A stretch of DNA of 64,000 bases from Cellvibrio sp. PSBB006 (GCF_002162135.1 NZ_CP021382.1:2788001-2852000); one strand, 5' to 3'; counted from the stretch's first letter, positions 52,066 through 61,137 are shown. Numbers and translations are program-made. Notes: generated from the letters alone by a model not told the origin.

Positions 52066-53820
52066 TTAATTGGTGGCCCAGATAAATTCCAGAGCAGAAA
52101 GGTTATAACCACCCTGCTCCGCGCGCAGCACCACTACATTGTTGCCGCGCATCAGGGGTATCCCTGTCAGATCGAACGTTTTCCACTGAGCCGCTCCGCC
52201 AGTCACTGGAACATCAAGGATATTGATCAGGTCGTTATTAATACTGACGGCTATCTTTCCCGGCGCGGTTTCAGCAGAAACGCGCAACCTGAGCCGATAG
52301 TTACCCGCCGATGCTGCACGGACGGTATATTGCAACCATTCCGATGTGTCGATGCGATTCACATACCAGTTTTGCGCCGCGCCTGTGTCTTCCGCAATAT
52401 CCACGCCATCGTTGCGATAAACCCGGCCATGATTCCAGGCACTCCGCTCAGCACCGGTGGACACGTGGTAGTTGGCTACATCCGTATCGAACCAGGCATA
52501 GCCATTACGGCCCATATCATAATCAACTGCCGCGATCTTGCCGCCTTTTTTATCAAGTGAATGGATTTTATAGGGACGGGTTGCATCATCGTGCGGCTGA
52601 CGCAACATCGCGTCCACCACATCGGGATGCGGTATGGAATTCTCGAAACGGATATCCTCACGCGCCAATTGCATCAGCGCCTGGTAAGCCGCCCTGGCGG
52701 TGGGCTTGGGACCGCGACCGTGCCAATAATCCACCAGCGCGACATAACCGGGATTGGGTTTAACTTCCAACGGATTATTGAAACCCAATTTTTTTAATGG
52801 CCAGAAGGCCCAACCAATGCCGTGACTCTCTACCAGTTGAATCGCATCGCGAAACCAGACGTTGGAGTTCTCGCCGGATTCACCCAACCAGAGCGGCACG
52901 TTATATTTATCGCGCAATTGCAAATGCTGTTCGATGGTATCCGGCGTGTTGTCATTCCAGTACTTGTGAAAACTCACCACCATGTTGTCATCCCACAAAG
53001 GCATGATGCCGTTGTAATTATTTCCCCAACAATTGCCTTCCACAATAATCATGTGACGGGAATCCACGGCGCGGATTGCCTTGGTGACATCCACCAGCAA
53101 TTGCTTTAGCGGTTCATTTTTTTGTTCCTTGCAGCCATTTTTATCGGCAGCATCCGTAAACCCCCAGTTGGGTTCATTGATGATGTCATACGCCCCAATC
53201 CAGGGTTCGTCCTTGTAACGTTCCGCCAGTTTTTTCCAGAGTGCTACCGTTTTTTGTTGGTTAGCGGCGCTATCCCACAAGGATGGTTTGTTGGGATCGC
53301 GATCTGAAATCGCCAAATCGTTTCCCTGCCCGCCCGGAGCAGCATGCAGATCCAGAATCAGATACATATTGTTGGCTTTACACCACGCGAGTAACTGATC
53401 CGTTAATGCAAACCCTTTATCCAACCAAGTATTTTTGCCCGGTACCGGCTCATCCTCCACTGGCAGGGTAAACAGGTTGTAATGCATCGGCAGCCGCACT
53501 GAATTAAAGCCCCAGCTCGCCATCGCATCGATATCCGCCTTGGTGACATGGTTAGCCAGCCAGGCATCATAAAATTCTGCGGTTTTTTCCGGGCCAATCA
53601 GCTCCTGAATTTTTCCTTTGATGGCATGCTGCTGGCCAAGGTTACCGACCTGCAACATGTAACCTTCCTGCAACATCCAACCACCAAGACCCATACCGCG
53701 CAGAATCACCGGTTCATTGCGTTCGTTGACGATGTGTTTGCCGTCTGCACGCAAAAAGCCCTGAGCCTGGGCTTGCGCGATAAAAAAGCAACTGATGAAC
53801 AAGGTGAATAAAAATTTCAT
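52066..53820 (-). CDS. Exported GH5-family glucanase with C-terminal CBM6-like domain
   Basis: A 584-residue enzyme. A signal peptide (FLFTLFISCFFIAQAQAQG) precedes a GH5-type barrel (about 21-375): GMGLGGWMLQEGYML, FNSVRLPMHYNLF, acid/base DIINEPNWGF and nucleophile WLGESGENSN. The last 180 residues (GGKIAAVDYDMGRNGYAWFD, WLQYTVRAASAGNYRLRLRV) form a CBM6-like beta-sandwich. Similar modules bind beta-1,3-glucan, and the enzyme may be an exo- or endo-beta-1,3-glucanase. It is the last gene of the halogenase operon, 30 bases after the first cupin gene. Confidence 0.88.
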   Translation of the reverse strand: MKFLFTLFISCFFIAQAQAQGFLRADGKHIVNERNEPVILRGMGLGGWMLQEGYMLQVGNLGQQHAIKGKIQELIGPEKTAEFYDAWLANHVTKADIDAMASWGFNSVRLPMHYNLFTLPVEDEPVPGKNTWLDKGFALTDQLLAWCKANNMYLILDLHAAPGGQGNDLAISDRDPNKPSLWDSAANQQKTVALWKKLAERYKDEPWIGAYDIINEPNWGFTDAADKNGCKEQKNEPLKQLLVDVTKAIRAVDSRHMIIVEGNCWGNNYNGIMPLWDDNMVVSFHKYWNDNTPDTIEQHLQLRDKYNVPLWLGESGENSNVWFRDAIQLVESHGIGWAFWPLKKLGFNNPLEVKPNPGYVALVDYWHGRGPKPTARAAYQALMQLAREDIRFENSIPHPDVVDAMLRQPHDDATRPYKIHSLDKKGGKIAAVDYDMGRNGYAWFDTDVANYHVSTGAERSAWNHGRVYRNDGVDIAEDTGAAQNWYVNRIDTSEWLQYTVRAASAGNYRLRLRVSAETAPGKIAVSINNDLINILDVPVTGGAAQWKTFDLTGIPLMRGNNVVVLRAEQGGYNLSALEFIWATN

Positions 53821-53850
53821 GGTGTTTTGCCGATCTTGATGAGAAATAAA

Positions 53851-54636
53851 TTATTGAGGAAATTGTGGCGGGCTGCCTTTCCACCAGAAGTTGACCAATA
53901 CGTTGACAGGCTCCAGTGCCTCCACGTGATGCCACCAATGCGTCGGAATATACAAGGCATCACCCGGGCCCAACTCAGCGACCTGGACTTGATCCAGCGC
54001 ATGACGAAACAATGGAAATTTTTCCAGGTCCGGCGAATGCAGATCGACCAGACTGATGGGTCTACCGGCGGGCGTCATATCAGCCGGGCCGATGTACAGA
54101 TTGGCTTCCTGATCGGGCGGAAATAAGGTGAAGCGGCGGCGCCCTGCCGCCACACACGCGATATTTTCTGAATCATCATTGTGGGTAGCCACCGTGACCG
54201 CGTTGCCAATCCAGATAGTGGGATCAATAGATTCACTGAGAAAATCGATCCACGTTTCGGCCTCCAACCCCGGCAAATATTCCGGTATTACCTTAGAGCC
54301 AATATAAAAACCGGGACAAGGCGTTTTGTTCGACAAGGCCTTTAAAATATTCAGTGCTTCACGCAGCTCGCCATTCATGCGATCAAAGTTAAAGCCGCTC
54401 ATATCAGCCTTGTAAAACAACCTGCCTTTTGCGGAGACAGGTGCAATCATGGCCTGAAAGGTTTTTCCCTGATCAAACTGCAACAAATGATCTGACAGTA
54501 CGGCGATTCCTTGTAAACCGGCTTGCACTAACGGCCAGTCTTGTACCAGGTTACGGAGAATAACCGGCCGCTGGCCTGCCCGTACTGCTGCACGCACGGA
54601 CTCATCCACAATGCCATCCCACACTGGTACCAACAT
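53851..54636 (-). CDS. Cupin-like (JmjC-fold) putative Fe(II)/2-oxoglutarate oxygenase, paralogue 1
   Basis: A 261-residue protein of the cupin_8/JmjC-like family. The metal triad is readable: THNDDSENIACV gives His-x-Asp and YIPTHWWHHVEAL the distal His. Other landmarks are RPVILRNLVQDWPL and RFTLFPPDQEANLYIGPAD. The family hydroxylates proteins or small molecules with iron and 2-oxoglutarate. It starts 4 bases after the SapC gene stop, so the two are tightly coupled. It lacks the C-terminal tail of paralogue 2 at 57680. Confidence 0.88.
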   Translation of the reverse strand: MLVPVWDGIVDESVRAAVRAGQRPVILRNLVQDWPLVQAGLQGIAVLSDHLLQFDQGKTFQAMIAPVSAKGRLFYKADMSGFNFDRMNGELREALNILKALSNKTPCPGFYIGSKVIPEYLPGLEAETWIDFLSESIDPTIWIGNAVTVATHNDDSENIACVAAGRRRFTLFPPDQEANLYIGPADMTPAGRPISLVDLHSPDLEKFPLFRHALDQVQVAELGPGDALYIPTHWWHHVEALEPVNVLVNFWWKGSPPQFPQ

Positions 54637-54640
54637 CGTG

Positions 54641-55345
54641 TTATCTCATGGTCTTTGCCATACGCTTCAGGATTTCATTCACTGAACCAATTGAATGAAT
54701 ATGTGCGTAGGTCCAGGCGGTCCAACCCTTATAAAACCAATCCACGATTTCTTCATCGGTCAAGGCTTCATGAAACGCTTTTTCATTCACCACAAAAAAG
54801 CTGTCAAGTTTGACTTCTTTATTAGCAAGTTCCACCACCACTTGCGAGCGGCTTAACAAGCCTTTTACTTTTAATGCCTGGGTATAGTCCAGGGTCATGC
54901 GATGTGCTTGATCCAGGGTATCGAGATATTGCAAGGTATCCAACAACACCTGTGTAGGCTCACCGGTATCGTCAAACAAGCGTTCACCGTCTGCGGCGTT
55001 GAAATGTGGCGCTGACTCGTCGATCATGACCACCCCCTTGTTTTCCGCCAGCGCAAAGGGATAACGTTTAACAAAAGAAGGAATGTAAGCGCCCTCCCAA
55101 CGATCGCCCAATTGATGACTCTGGCTGGTGAGCGACAGCAACGCAACCGGTAGAAAACCGCCGCTGGCCGTTTCAACAAACATAACCGGATGGCTGCGAC
55201 TACAGGAGAAAAATTCGGGTCCGGACACAGGCACGGTGTTTACTTTTGATGCAAAAGCGTAGCTGTCAGATTTTTTATACGTCAACCCGCGATGTTTTTC
55301 TTTATCAAGCGGAGCGGGTTTTTCGTAGAATAATAATTCGGCCAT
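54641..55345 (-). CDS. SapC family protein, paralogue 1
   Basis: A 234-residue protein of the SapC family (named for a surface-layer-linked protein of Campylobacter). Readable family segments are SCSRSHPVMFVETASGGFLP, GAYIPSFVKRYPFALAE, DGERLFDDTGEPTQVL and SFFVVNEKAFHEAL. No signal peptide, so it acts in the cytoplasm. Such genes commonly sit with TonB receptors and tryptophan-halogenase-like genes; their function is unknown. Coupled to the cupin gene downstream. Confidence 0.88.
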   Translation of the reverse strand: MAELLFYEKPAPLDKEKHRGLTYKKSDSYAFASKVNTVPVSGPEFFSCSRSHPVMFVETASGGFLPVALLSLTSQSHQLGDRWEGAYIPSFVKRYPFALAENKGVVMIDESAPHFNAADGERLFDDTGEPTQVLLDTLQYLDTLDQAHRMTLDYTQALKVKGLLSRSQVVVELANKEVKLDSFFVVNEKAFHEALTDEEIVDWFYKGWTAWTYAHIHSIGSVNEILKRMAKTMR

Positions 55346-55417
55346 AACGGGATACCATAATTGTAGAAATAAAACGTGCTGATTAGTTTTAATCCTGCAC
55401 GATAGATGTTAACGCAC

Positions 55418-56134
55418 CTAATGAAAATCAATAAAAATATTGGCAGTCAACCTGCCTCGCGCAGGATCGCTGCAAACGTCCACCGCTTCAGACACCAAAC
55501 CACTGTGAAGTAAATTACCCGGATAAATCACCAGGCGATTAGCTTTGTAAGCAACACCGGTAATCAGCTCGTAGTGGTTGGTACTGCTGTTAATATATTT
55601 TTCTTCCGGCAAACCTCTGACCGCCATAAATGCGGAAGCCGACTGTTTATAAATATCATTTCGCCCCTGGGTAATACGCTCAAAGCCTGTCGGCCGATGG
55701 CGAAAAAAGCCTGTGCCACCGAAATCGCCTTCATTGAGATAATGCAGCACGGCGTAATAATGCGTGTTATTGGTATCGAAATGAGGCAAACGCTGCAATG
55801 GATTTAATTTTCGCGCTGGCGTCGTCAACAAAGAATAATAGGCAAGTTCCACGTTTGGGCTCAAGGTTGATGGGATAGCATACTGTTCATAGAGCAGCGG
55901 CGTAATTGCTTCCATCACAGTCTTCACATAGGCGCCTGGCAATGGTGTGCGAACGCCGGGGTAACCTGTTTTACCATCCTCGGCGTAATCCGGAATGCGG
56001 CAAGCCTCATCTCTTATTGACACAACATCTTTAGCAAAATCGTCAATGACAATGGCACACGTCTGCTCATTGCCTATGGCCAGAACCTCGTAAGCATTAA
56101 CATGAAAACTTTGTTTTTTTACATCAGATTCCAT
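55418..56134 (-). CDS. DUF6445-type putative Fe(II)/2-oxoglutarate oxygenase
   Basis: A 238-residue protein with PHFDTNNTHYYAVLHYLNEG, giving a His-x-Asp metal motif, then GNLLHSGLV with a distal His and GRLTANIFIDF with a possible Arg for 2-oxoglutarate. This is the layout of prolyl-hydroxylase-like oxygenases, and the protein fits the DUF6445 group. It starts 7 bases after the halogenase stop. It has no partner in the other half of the operon. Confidence 0.8.
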   Translation of the reverse strand: MESDVKKQSFHVNAYEVLAIGNEQTCAIVIDDFAKDVVSIRDEACRIPDYAEDGKTGYPGVRTPLPGAYVKTVMEAITPLLYEQYAIPSTLSPNVELAYYSLLTTPARKLNPLQRLPHFDTNNTHYYAVLHYLNEGDFGGTGFFRHRPTGFERITQGRNDIYKQSASAFMAVRGLPEEKYINSSTNHYELITGVAYKANRLVIYPGNLLHSGLVSEAVDVCSDPARGRLTANIFIDFH

Positions 56135-56141
56135 GAATAAA

Positions 56142-57635
56142 TTACATCACGTTTGATTTGCAATAATAATCAATAAACTCATGGTGAGCTGGCAATCGAT
56201 CAACTTTCTGCTCGGTAGATTGCTTCAACTCCATCAGCAACTCACGCAATGCATCATCAGTCATGGAATCCACTACCGGGTGATAGCTCTCCGGCGTAAC
56301 GCCTTGACCAAGCATTACCTGAATCCAGGACTCCTCTGCAAACAGATCCATTTCCTTCTTGAAGACCTTACCTGTTTCCCTGAAGAGTTTAATGCGGTGC
56401 GTCAATGACTCAGGCACATCCATATATTTACAGTAACGCCAGAACGGGGTGTCTTCGCGGTCTGTCACATGGTAGTGAAGGATAATAAAGTCGCGGATGT
56501 TCTGTACTTCTTCCCGTGTCTGACGATTGAATTCGTCGACTTCTGATTGCTTGATACCGTCATAGGGAAATAATTGAATAAAGCGCGTGATACTTTTTTG
56601 AATCAGGTGAATACTGGTGGATTCGAGCGGCTCCAGAAACCCGCTCGACAAGCCAATGGCCACACAATTTTTCGTCCAGTGTTGCTTGCGTGTTCCGGTC
56701 GTAAACTTAATGACACGAGGCTCGTTCAATAATTTTCCTTCCAGATTTTTTACCAGCAGTTCTTTGGCTTCGTCATCTGAGCCATATTCGCTGCAAAATA
56801 CCAGGCCATTACCAACGCGACTCTGCAAGGGAATTCGCCATTGCCAACCAAATTCACGCGCAATAGAACGGGTGTAAGGTAATGGCGGACGCACGGTTTC
56901 GGTCTGCACGGCAATGGCGCTGTTGCATGGCAGCCAATGCGACCAGTCTTCGTATTCCGTCTTGAGCGCATCACCAATTAATAATCCGCGGAAGCCGCTA
57001 CAGTCGACAAACAGATCACCTTCCACCACTTCACCCGACTCCAGGGACAATGATTGGATATAACCCGTATCGGGATGGAGGTTGACACCGGTTATCTTGC
57101 CCTCTTTACGTACTGCACCGTATTTTTCACTGAATTCGCGCAGAAATTTAGCGTACAAACCTGCATCAAGGTGATAGGCATAGTTGACACCATTCTTGGG
57201 CATAACCGCGAATTTTTCTTTACGGCACGCCAGATGTTCCGCGCAGTAATTGCCGTATTCTGTTGAATCAATACCACGCTTTTGGCCCGCCAACCAGAAA
57301 TGCTGAAAGCCGGCTGCCCAGTTACTTTTACCGGCAAAACCAAACGAGTGAACGTAGTTTTCACCCACATCGCGCCAGTTTTCAAATGAAATCCCCAGCT
57401 TGAAGGTACCATTCACGCGCGACATAAATTCCTTTTCACTCAACTCCAATACTTTATGGAGATTAATGATAGGAGGAATAGTGGCCTCACCAACGCCCAC
57501 GGTTGGGATTGCGTCTGATTCAATCAGGGTTAAATCAATACTCTTGCCAAAAGACTTTGCCAACAAGGCAGCCGATATCCAACCTGCGGTACCGCCGCCG
57601 GCAATCACCACTCGTTTCAATTTTAATTCTTTCAA
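56142..57635 (-). CDS. Flavin-dependent tryptophan-halogenase-like protein, paralogue 1
   Basis: A 497-residue flavin-dependent halogenase. FAD binding is shown by IAGGGTAGWISAALLA and VGVGEATIPP. The catalytic Lys79 in NGTFKLGISFENW falls at the same position as Lys79 of PrnA and RebH, WQWRIP (264-269) matches WxWxIP that keeps FADH2 from acting as a simple monooxygenase, and EPLES (335-339) carries the active-site Glu. It may halogenate an indole or aromatic residue; a flavin reductase is not encoded in the window. TonB-linked relatives in Xanthomonas brominate indoles in vitro. Confidence 0.92.
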   Translation of the reverse strand: MKELKLKRVVIAGGGTAGWISAALLAKSFGKSIDLTLIESDAIPTVGVGEATIPPIINLHKVLELSEKEFMSRVNGTFKLGISFENWRDVGENYVHSFGFAGKSNWAAGFQHFWLAGQKRGIDSTEYGNYCAEHLACRKEKFAVMPKNGVNYAYHLDAGLYAKFLREFSEKYGAVRKEGKITGVNLHPDTGYIQSLSLESGEVVEGDLFVDCSGFRGLLIGDALKTEYEDWSHWLPCNSAIAVQTETVRPPLPYTRSIAREFGWQWRIPLQSRVGNGLVFCSEYGSDDEAKELLVKNLEGKLLNEPRVIKFTTGTRKQHWTKNCVAIGLSSGFLEPLESTSIHLIQKSITRFIQLFPYDGIKQSEVDEFNRQTREEVQNIRDFIILHYHVTDREDTPFWRYCKYMDVPESLTHRIKLFRETGKVFKKEMDLFAEESWIQVMLGQGVTPESYHPVVDSMTDDALRELLMELKQSTEQKVDRLPAHHEFIDYYCKSNVM

Positions 57636-57679
57636 GGTTACACCTACTGTCGTTAATGTATTGTTGGCGTATTATTGAG

Positions 57680-58693
57680 CTAGCGCTTCAACAGACTGGC
57701 TAAATGAGATCTTATCTTGCGCGCAATCAATTCATCTGTCGGGGCCAAAACCCCCTGAATCTGGGGTGGTATATGTTTCCCTGCCGCTTCCGGCTCATCA
57801 AAAACATAATAATCAAATATCTTTTTCCAGATATCCCGCTGATGCTTGGGCAAGTCGCGTAATCCCAGCAGCGCGTGATGCAAAACGTTTTCCGGATTCC
57901 CCATATACTCCGGTACATTTCGCCACCAGTAATTCACCAGTACATTTAAATTGGTGTGCGCCTGTACATGGTGCCACCACATACCGGGGATAAAGACCGC
58001 GTCCCCTGCTTCGAGCTCTGCGACAACACTGGCGGCCAATGCCTGTTTGAAGCGAGGATATTTTTCAAAGTCGGGCTGCAACAGATCGACCATACTGATC
58101 GCGCGACCTGAGGGCGTAATATCCAGCGGGCCCACATACAGGTTTTCCAATTGTTCGGGCGGGAACAGCGTAAAGGTTCGTTTGCCCACAACATTACAGG
58201 CGATGTTATCTGGACAATCATAATGCGCGGCAATAACACTGCGGTTACCCAACCAGATACTGACCAGCGGATCGATGTTGCTTAATCCGAGATCATTCTC
58301 AGCACGAAAGCCCGGCAGCCATTCGTCAACACGCGTAGAACCGATATAAAACAGTGGCGCATCATGCTGATCGCTGTGTTGCTCAAGCAACGCCAGTACA
58401 TTATTCAGATTCGCCTCTGAGCGCTGGAAGTTAAATCCGGTGTAATCCTTGTTAAAGAAAATTTTTCCCTGGATCTCCGGCGCGCCGTAATAATAGGTAA
58501 CCGGCTTGCCGCTGTAGAAACTGCGCAAATAATCGCTGGCTTGCCGCTCTGACTGCCGCCCCTTTTGAACGATGGGCCAGTCGGCCACGACACCTTTTAG
58601 TACCAAGGGTTCGCCGGATTGAAATATCCAATCCGGAATATTTTTGGGGCTACATCCCTCAACCACTTTTACGTTATTCGGGCTGATACTCAT
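57680..58693 (-). CDS. Cupin-like (JmjC-fold) putative Fe(II)/2-oxoglutarate oxygenase, paralogue 2
   Basis: A 337-residue protein related to the one at 53851. The Fe site reads AHYDCPDNIACNVVG (His-x-Asp) and PGMWWHHVQAH (distal His); RTFTLFPPEQLENLYVGPLD and DFEKYPRFKQAL match the paralogue closely. It has about 80 extra C-terminal residues (LPKHQRDIWKKIFDYYVF and on) that are absent in paralogue 1. It lies between a SapC and a halogenase gene in the operon (25 and 44 base gaps). Confidence 0.9.
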   Translation of the reverse strand: MSISPNNVKVVEGCSPKNIPDWIFQSGEPLVLKGVVADWPIVQKGRQSERQASDYLRSFYSGKPVTYYYGAPEIQGKIFFNKDYTGFNFQRSEANLNNVLALLEQHSDQHDAPLFYIGSTRVDEWLPGFRAENDLGLSNIDPLVSIWLGNRSVIAAHYDCPDNIACNVVGKRTFTLFPPEQLENLYVGPLDITPSGRAISMVDLLQPDFEKYPRFKQALAASVVAELEAGDAVFIPGMWWHHVQAHTNLNVLVNYWWRNVPEYMGNPENVLHHALLGLRDLPKHQRDIWKKIFDYYVFDEPEAAGKHIPPQIQGVLAPTDELIARKIRSHLASLLKR

Positions 58694-58718
58694 AGGGTTA
58701 CTTCAGAGGCAGATGCGA

Positions 58719-59447
58719 TTAGTTGGCTTCCAACTGGCTTTTCAGTTTGATTAATTTATTCACATGTGAAAGCGACGCAACGGCCATATAGATAGGCATC
58801 AGATATCCCATTTCATTTAATTTACCAAGCACGTCGCCACTCAATTTACCAAGCGCATCTTCATTGATGGTATGGAAACCTAACAACTGCGCTTGTCGAC
58901 CAGTCGTCAGGGTAATATCAAAGGTGACAGGCTCCAGAAGATTGTGTTCGAGCAACACCTGACTAAAACCTTTGCCTTGCTCATTCCACAGGTGAATCGT
59001 TTCCAGCACAGAAGCCATGTAATCCAGATACTCGCTGTTGCCACCTTGCTCAAGGAACAAACGTTCGCCTTCTATTTCACTGATACGTGGGCTGTCCATA
59101 TTAATGTTCATAACGCGCGTGGTATCAGACTCGCTGCCAGCCGGACCCCGCTGAAAACCGATAAGGAACGGATGCCGCTGTATCATCAAGGGAACATAAC
59201 CTGCTTCCCAACCCCGCTCACTCAGGAACAGGTTTTCCCCTTCTTCAAAGCCAAATAAAGCTACCGCGTTATAACCGTCGCTTTCGTGACTTTTTTGGAA
59301 GAGAATCGGGTAATGCGCCTGAATAAAACGGAACTCCAGCGGAAAGGTATTTGTCATCATCACGCCATCACCCAGCGCTTTGTCTTTCCGTGTAATTACC
59401 CGGATATTTTTATGCTTGACGTTATTAACGACTTCAATATTTTTCAT
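58719..59447 (-). CDS. SapC family protein, paralogue 2
   Basis: A 242-residue SapC family protein. Family landmarks line up with paralogue 1: HYPILFQKSHESDGYNAVAL, AGYVPLMIQRHPFLIGFQ, EGERLFLEQGGNSEYL and GFHTINEDALGKL. It is cytoplasmic by sequence. It lies 11 bases after the halogenase gene and 25 before the cupin gene, all on one transcript. Confidence 0.88.
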   Translation of the reverse strand: MKNIEVVNNVKHKNIRVITRKDKALGDGVMMTNTFPLEFRFIQAHYPILFQKSHESDGYNAVALFGFEEGENLFLSERGWEAGYVPLMIQRHPFLIGFQRGPAGSESDTTRVMNINMDSPRISEIEGERLFLEQGGNSEYLDYMASVLETIHLWNEQGKGFSQVLLEHNLLEPVTFDITLTTGRQAQLLGFHTINEDALGKLSGDVLGKLNEMGYLMPIYMAVASLSHVNKLIKLKSQLEAN

Positions 59448-59458
59448 AAGAACTCATC

Positions 59459-61036
59459 TTAATTTATTAATTGTTTAACCGTATCGGTGTGGTGACTTAT
59501 CTTCGACAGGTGCATCAACAATTCACGGTGGCCCGGCAATCTGCCGAGTAATCGGCGTGTTTGTTTTGCATTCTTCTCAAAATAGTGTTGCGCTAATTGC
59601 AGCTCTTTATTGCCGGGCTTTTGATAGCCTGCGGTAATATCAGGCGGAAAACCCATACCATATAACACATACTGAAAACTGGCCGAAGAAAATAACTCTT
59701 CGCGCTGTGGACAATCGTATGCCCAAGGCGGCTGAAAACGCCACAGACATAATAAATCTTGCAAGCTTTCCGGTATGGTCGAGGGATTTTTATTTTCCTG
59801 CCAATAAACGGAATCCGTTCTTGATGATAGTACATAGTGGAGTTTCAAAAACTCAATAACACGCTGCCAGTGATAGCTGAATTTATCGTTATAACGCTTG
59901 GCCAAGGGTAACATCATATCGAATGACGCAGGCATTTGTTCGGCCAACATTTTAGCCGCCAGTTCAATCATGACCAACGCCGATGCTTCCAGCGGTTCGA
60001 TAAATCCCGCCGACACGCCCACCGCTACACAATTTTTAACCCAGAATTTTTCGCGGTAACCGGGCGTGAAAGAAATCTTGCGGATATCAGTTCGAGCTTC
60101 CGGACTGTCAGTAGCCTGGAGATAAGCCAATAACGCTTGCTCAGCCTCCGCTTCGGTTGTGAAGCGGGATGAATATACATGGCCGATCCCACGGCGACTT
60201 TGCAAGCCGATATCCCAGATCCAGCCTGCAGATTGCGCCGTCGATTGGGTATAACTTTTTATTGGGCTCGCATCGTCTTTATACGGAACCTGAACCGCCA
60301 GCGCCGTATCGTTAAACAACACGTCGCTTTTATTAATAAACGGAACCTGGTAATGCTGCCCCAACAACAACGCAGCGAAGCCGGAACAGTCAATAAATAA
60401 ATCGCCTTCGATGCTGCCCGCGGCTTCGGTTTTTAACGCGGTGATATAACCATCGTCGTCGCTCTCAATCGCCGCCACATCCGCTGAAATATAGTGCACC
60501 CCCAAGCGTTCACAACAATGACGCTTGAGGAAAGCGGCGAATTTACCGGCATCCAGATGGTAACCGTAATTCAGCAGGTAATCGTATTCCGCTGTTGAGA
60601 CTTCCTTGGGCGCCAGCTGGCTGTCACAGACCAGACTTTGCGGACACACGGCTTCAGCAAATGCCACTTGGTCACGAAACGCTGGCCATATCCGCGCCAG
60701 ATTCATGTCGCCCCAGGCTTCCGGCAAGGTAAAAGGGTGATAGTAAGATTCCCGCGCGCCGGATTGCCATCCGACAAAGCAAGAGCCTTGTTTAAAGCTC
60801 GCATCACAATGGCGAATGAAATCGACTTCAGCGATGCCCATGGTTTTCAGGGTATCGCGCATTGAGGGCCAGGTGCCTTCACCGACCCCCAGAATCTTTA
60901 CGGTTGGTGACTCAACCAGGGTAATCGACAGATTCCGCCCACGCCCTTGAGCATGCGCAGCAGCCAGAGTACCTGCGGTCAACCAACCAGCAGTGCCACC
61001 TCCGACAATAACAATCGACTTTACTGGCTTGCCCAT
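59459..61036 (-). CDS. Flavin-dependent tryptophan-halogenase-like protein, paralogue 2 (variant motif)
   Basis: A 525-residue flavin-dependent halogenase-like protein. It keeps VGGGTAGWLTAGTLAA, a catalytic-site lysine in CDASFKQGSCFVGW (Lys82) and GFIEPLEASAL, but the usual GEATIP is GEGTWP (52-57) and the WxWxIP motif is WIWDIG (272-277). That departure raises doubt about halogenase activity, although several TonB-linked family members carry similar changes. AGGA precedes its ATG. It is the first gene of the leftward operon and has its own promoter after the TonB receptor terminator. Confidence 0.9.
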   Translation of the reverse strand: MGKPVKSIVIVGGGTAGWLTAGTLAAAHAQGRGRNLSITLVESPTVKILGVGEGTWPSMRDTLKTMGIAEVDFIRHCDASFKQGSCFVGWQSGARESYYHPFTLPEAWGDMNLARIWPAFRDQVAFAEAVCPQSLVCDSQLAPKEVSTAEYDYLLNYGYHLDAGKFAAFLKRHCCERLGVHYISADVAAIESDDDGYITALKTEAAGSIEGDLFIDCSGFAALLLGQHYQVPFINKSDVLFNDTALAVQVPYKDDASPIKSYTQSTAQSAGWIWDIGLQSRRGIGHVYSSRFTTEAEAEQALLAYLQATDSPEARTDIRKISFTPGYREKFWVKNCVAVGVSAGFIEPLEASALVMIELAAKMLAEQMPASFDMMLPLAKRYNDKFSYHWQRVIEFLKLHYVLSSRTDSVYWQENKNPSTIPESLQDLLCLWRFQPPWAYDCPQREELFSSASFQYVLYGMGFPPDITAGYQKPGNKELQLAQHYFEKNAKQTRRLLGRLPGHRELLMHLSKISHHTDTVKQLIN

Positions 61037-61090
61037 ACCACTGTTCCTGCTTGCGAATCACTTTTTACTAAGAATAGGCGCTTATTTACG

Positions 61091-61100
61091 CAAACGTTTG
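61091..61100. promoter_or_regulatory. CAAACGTTTG palindrome in the operon promoter region
   Basis: A perfect 10-base palindrome with a central CG, 55 bases before the first operon start codon. LacI/GalR-family operators share an AACGTT centre, and such regulators often govern glycan uptake loci. No regulator gene of that family is in the window, so this is a candidate only. Confidence 0.35.
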
Positions 61101-61137
61101 AATTATTCTGATTAAAGTAATGCCCTGGCGCGGTAAA

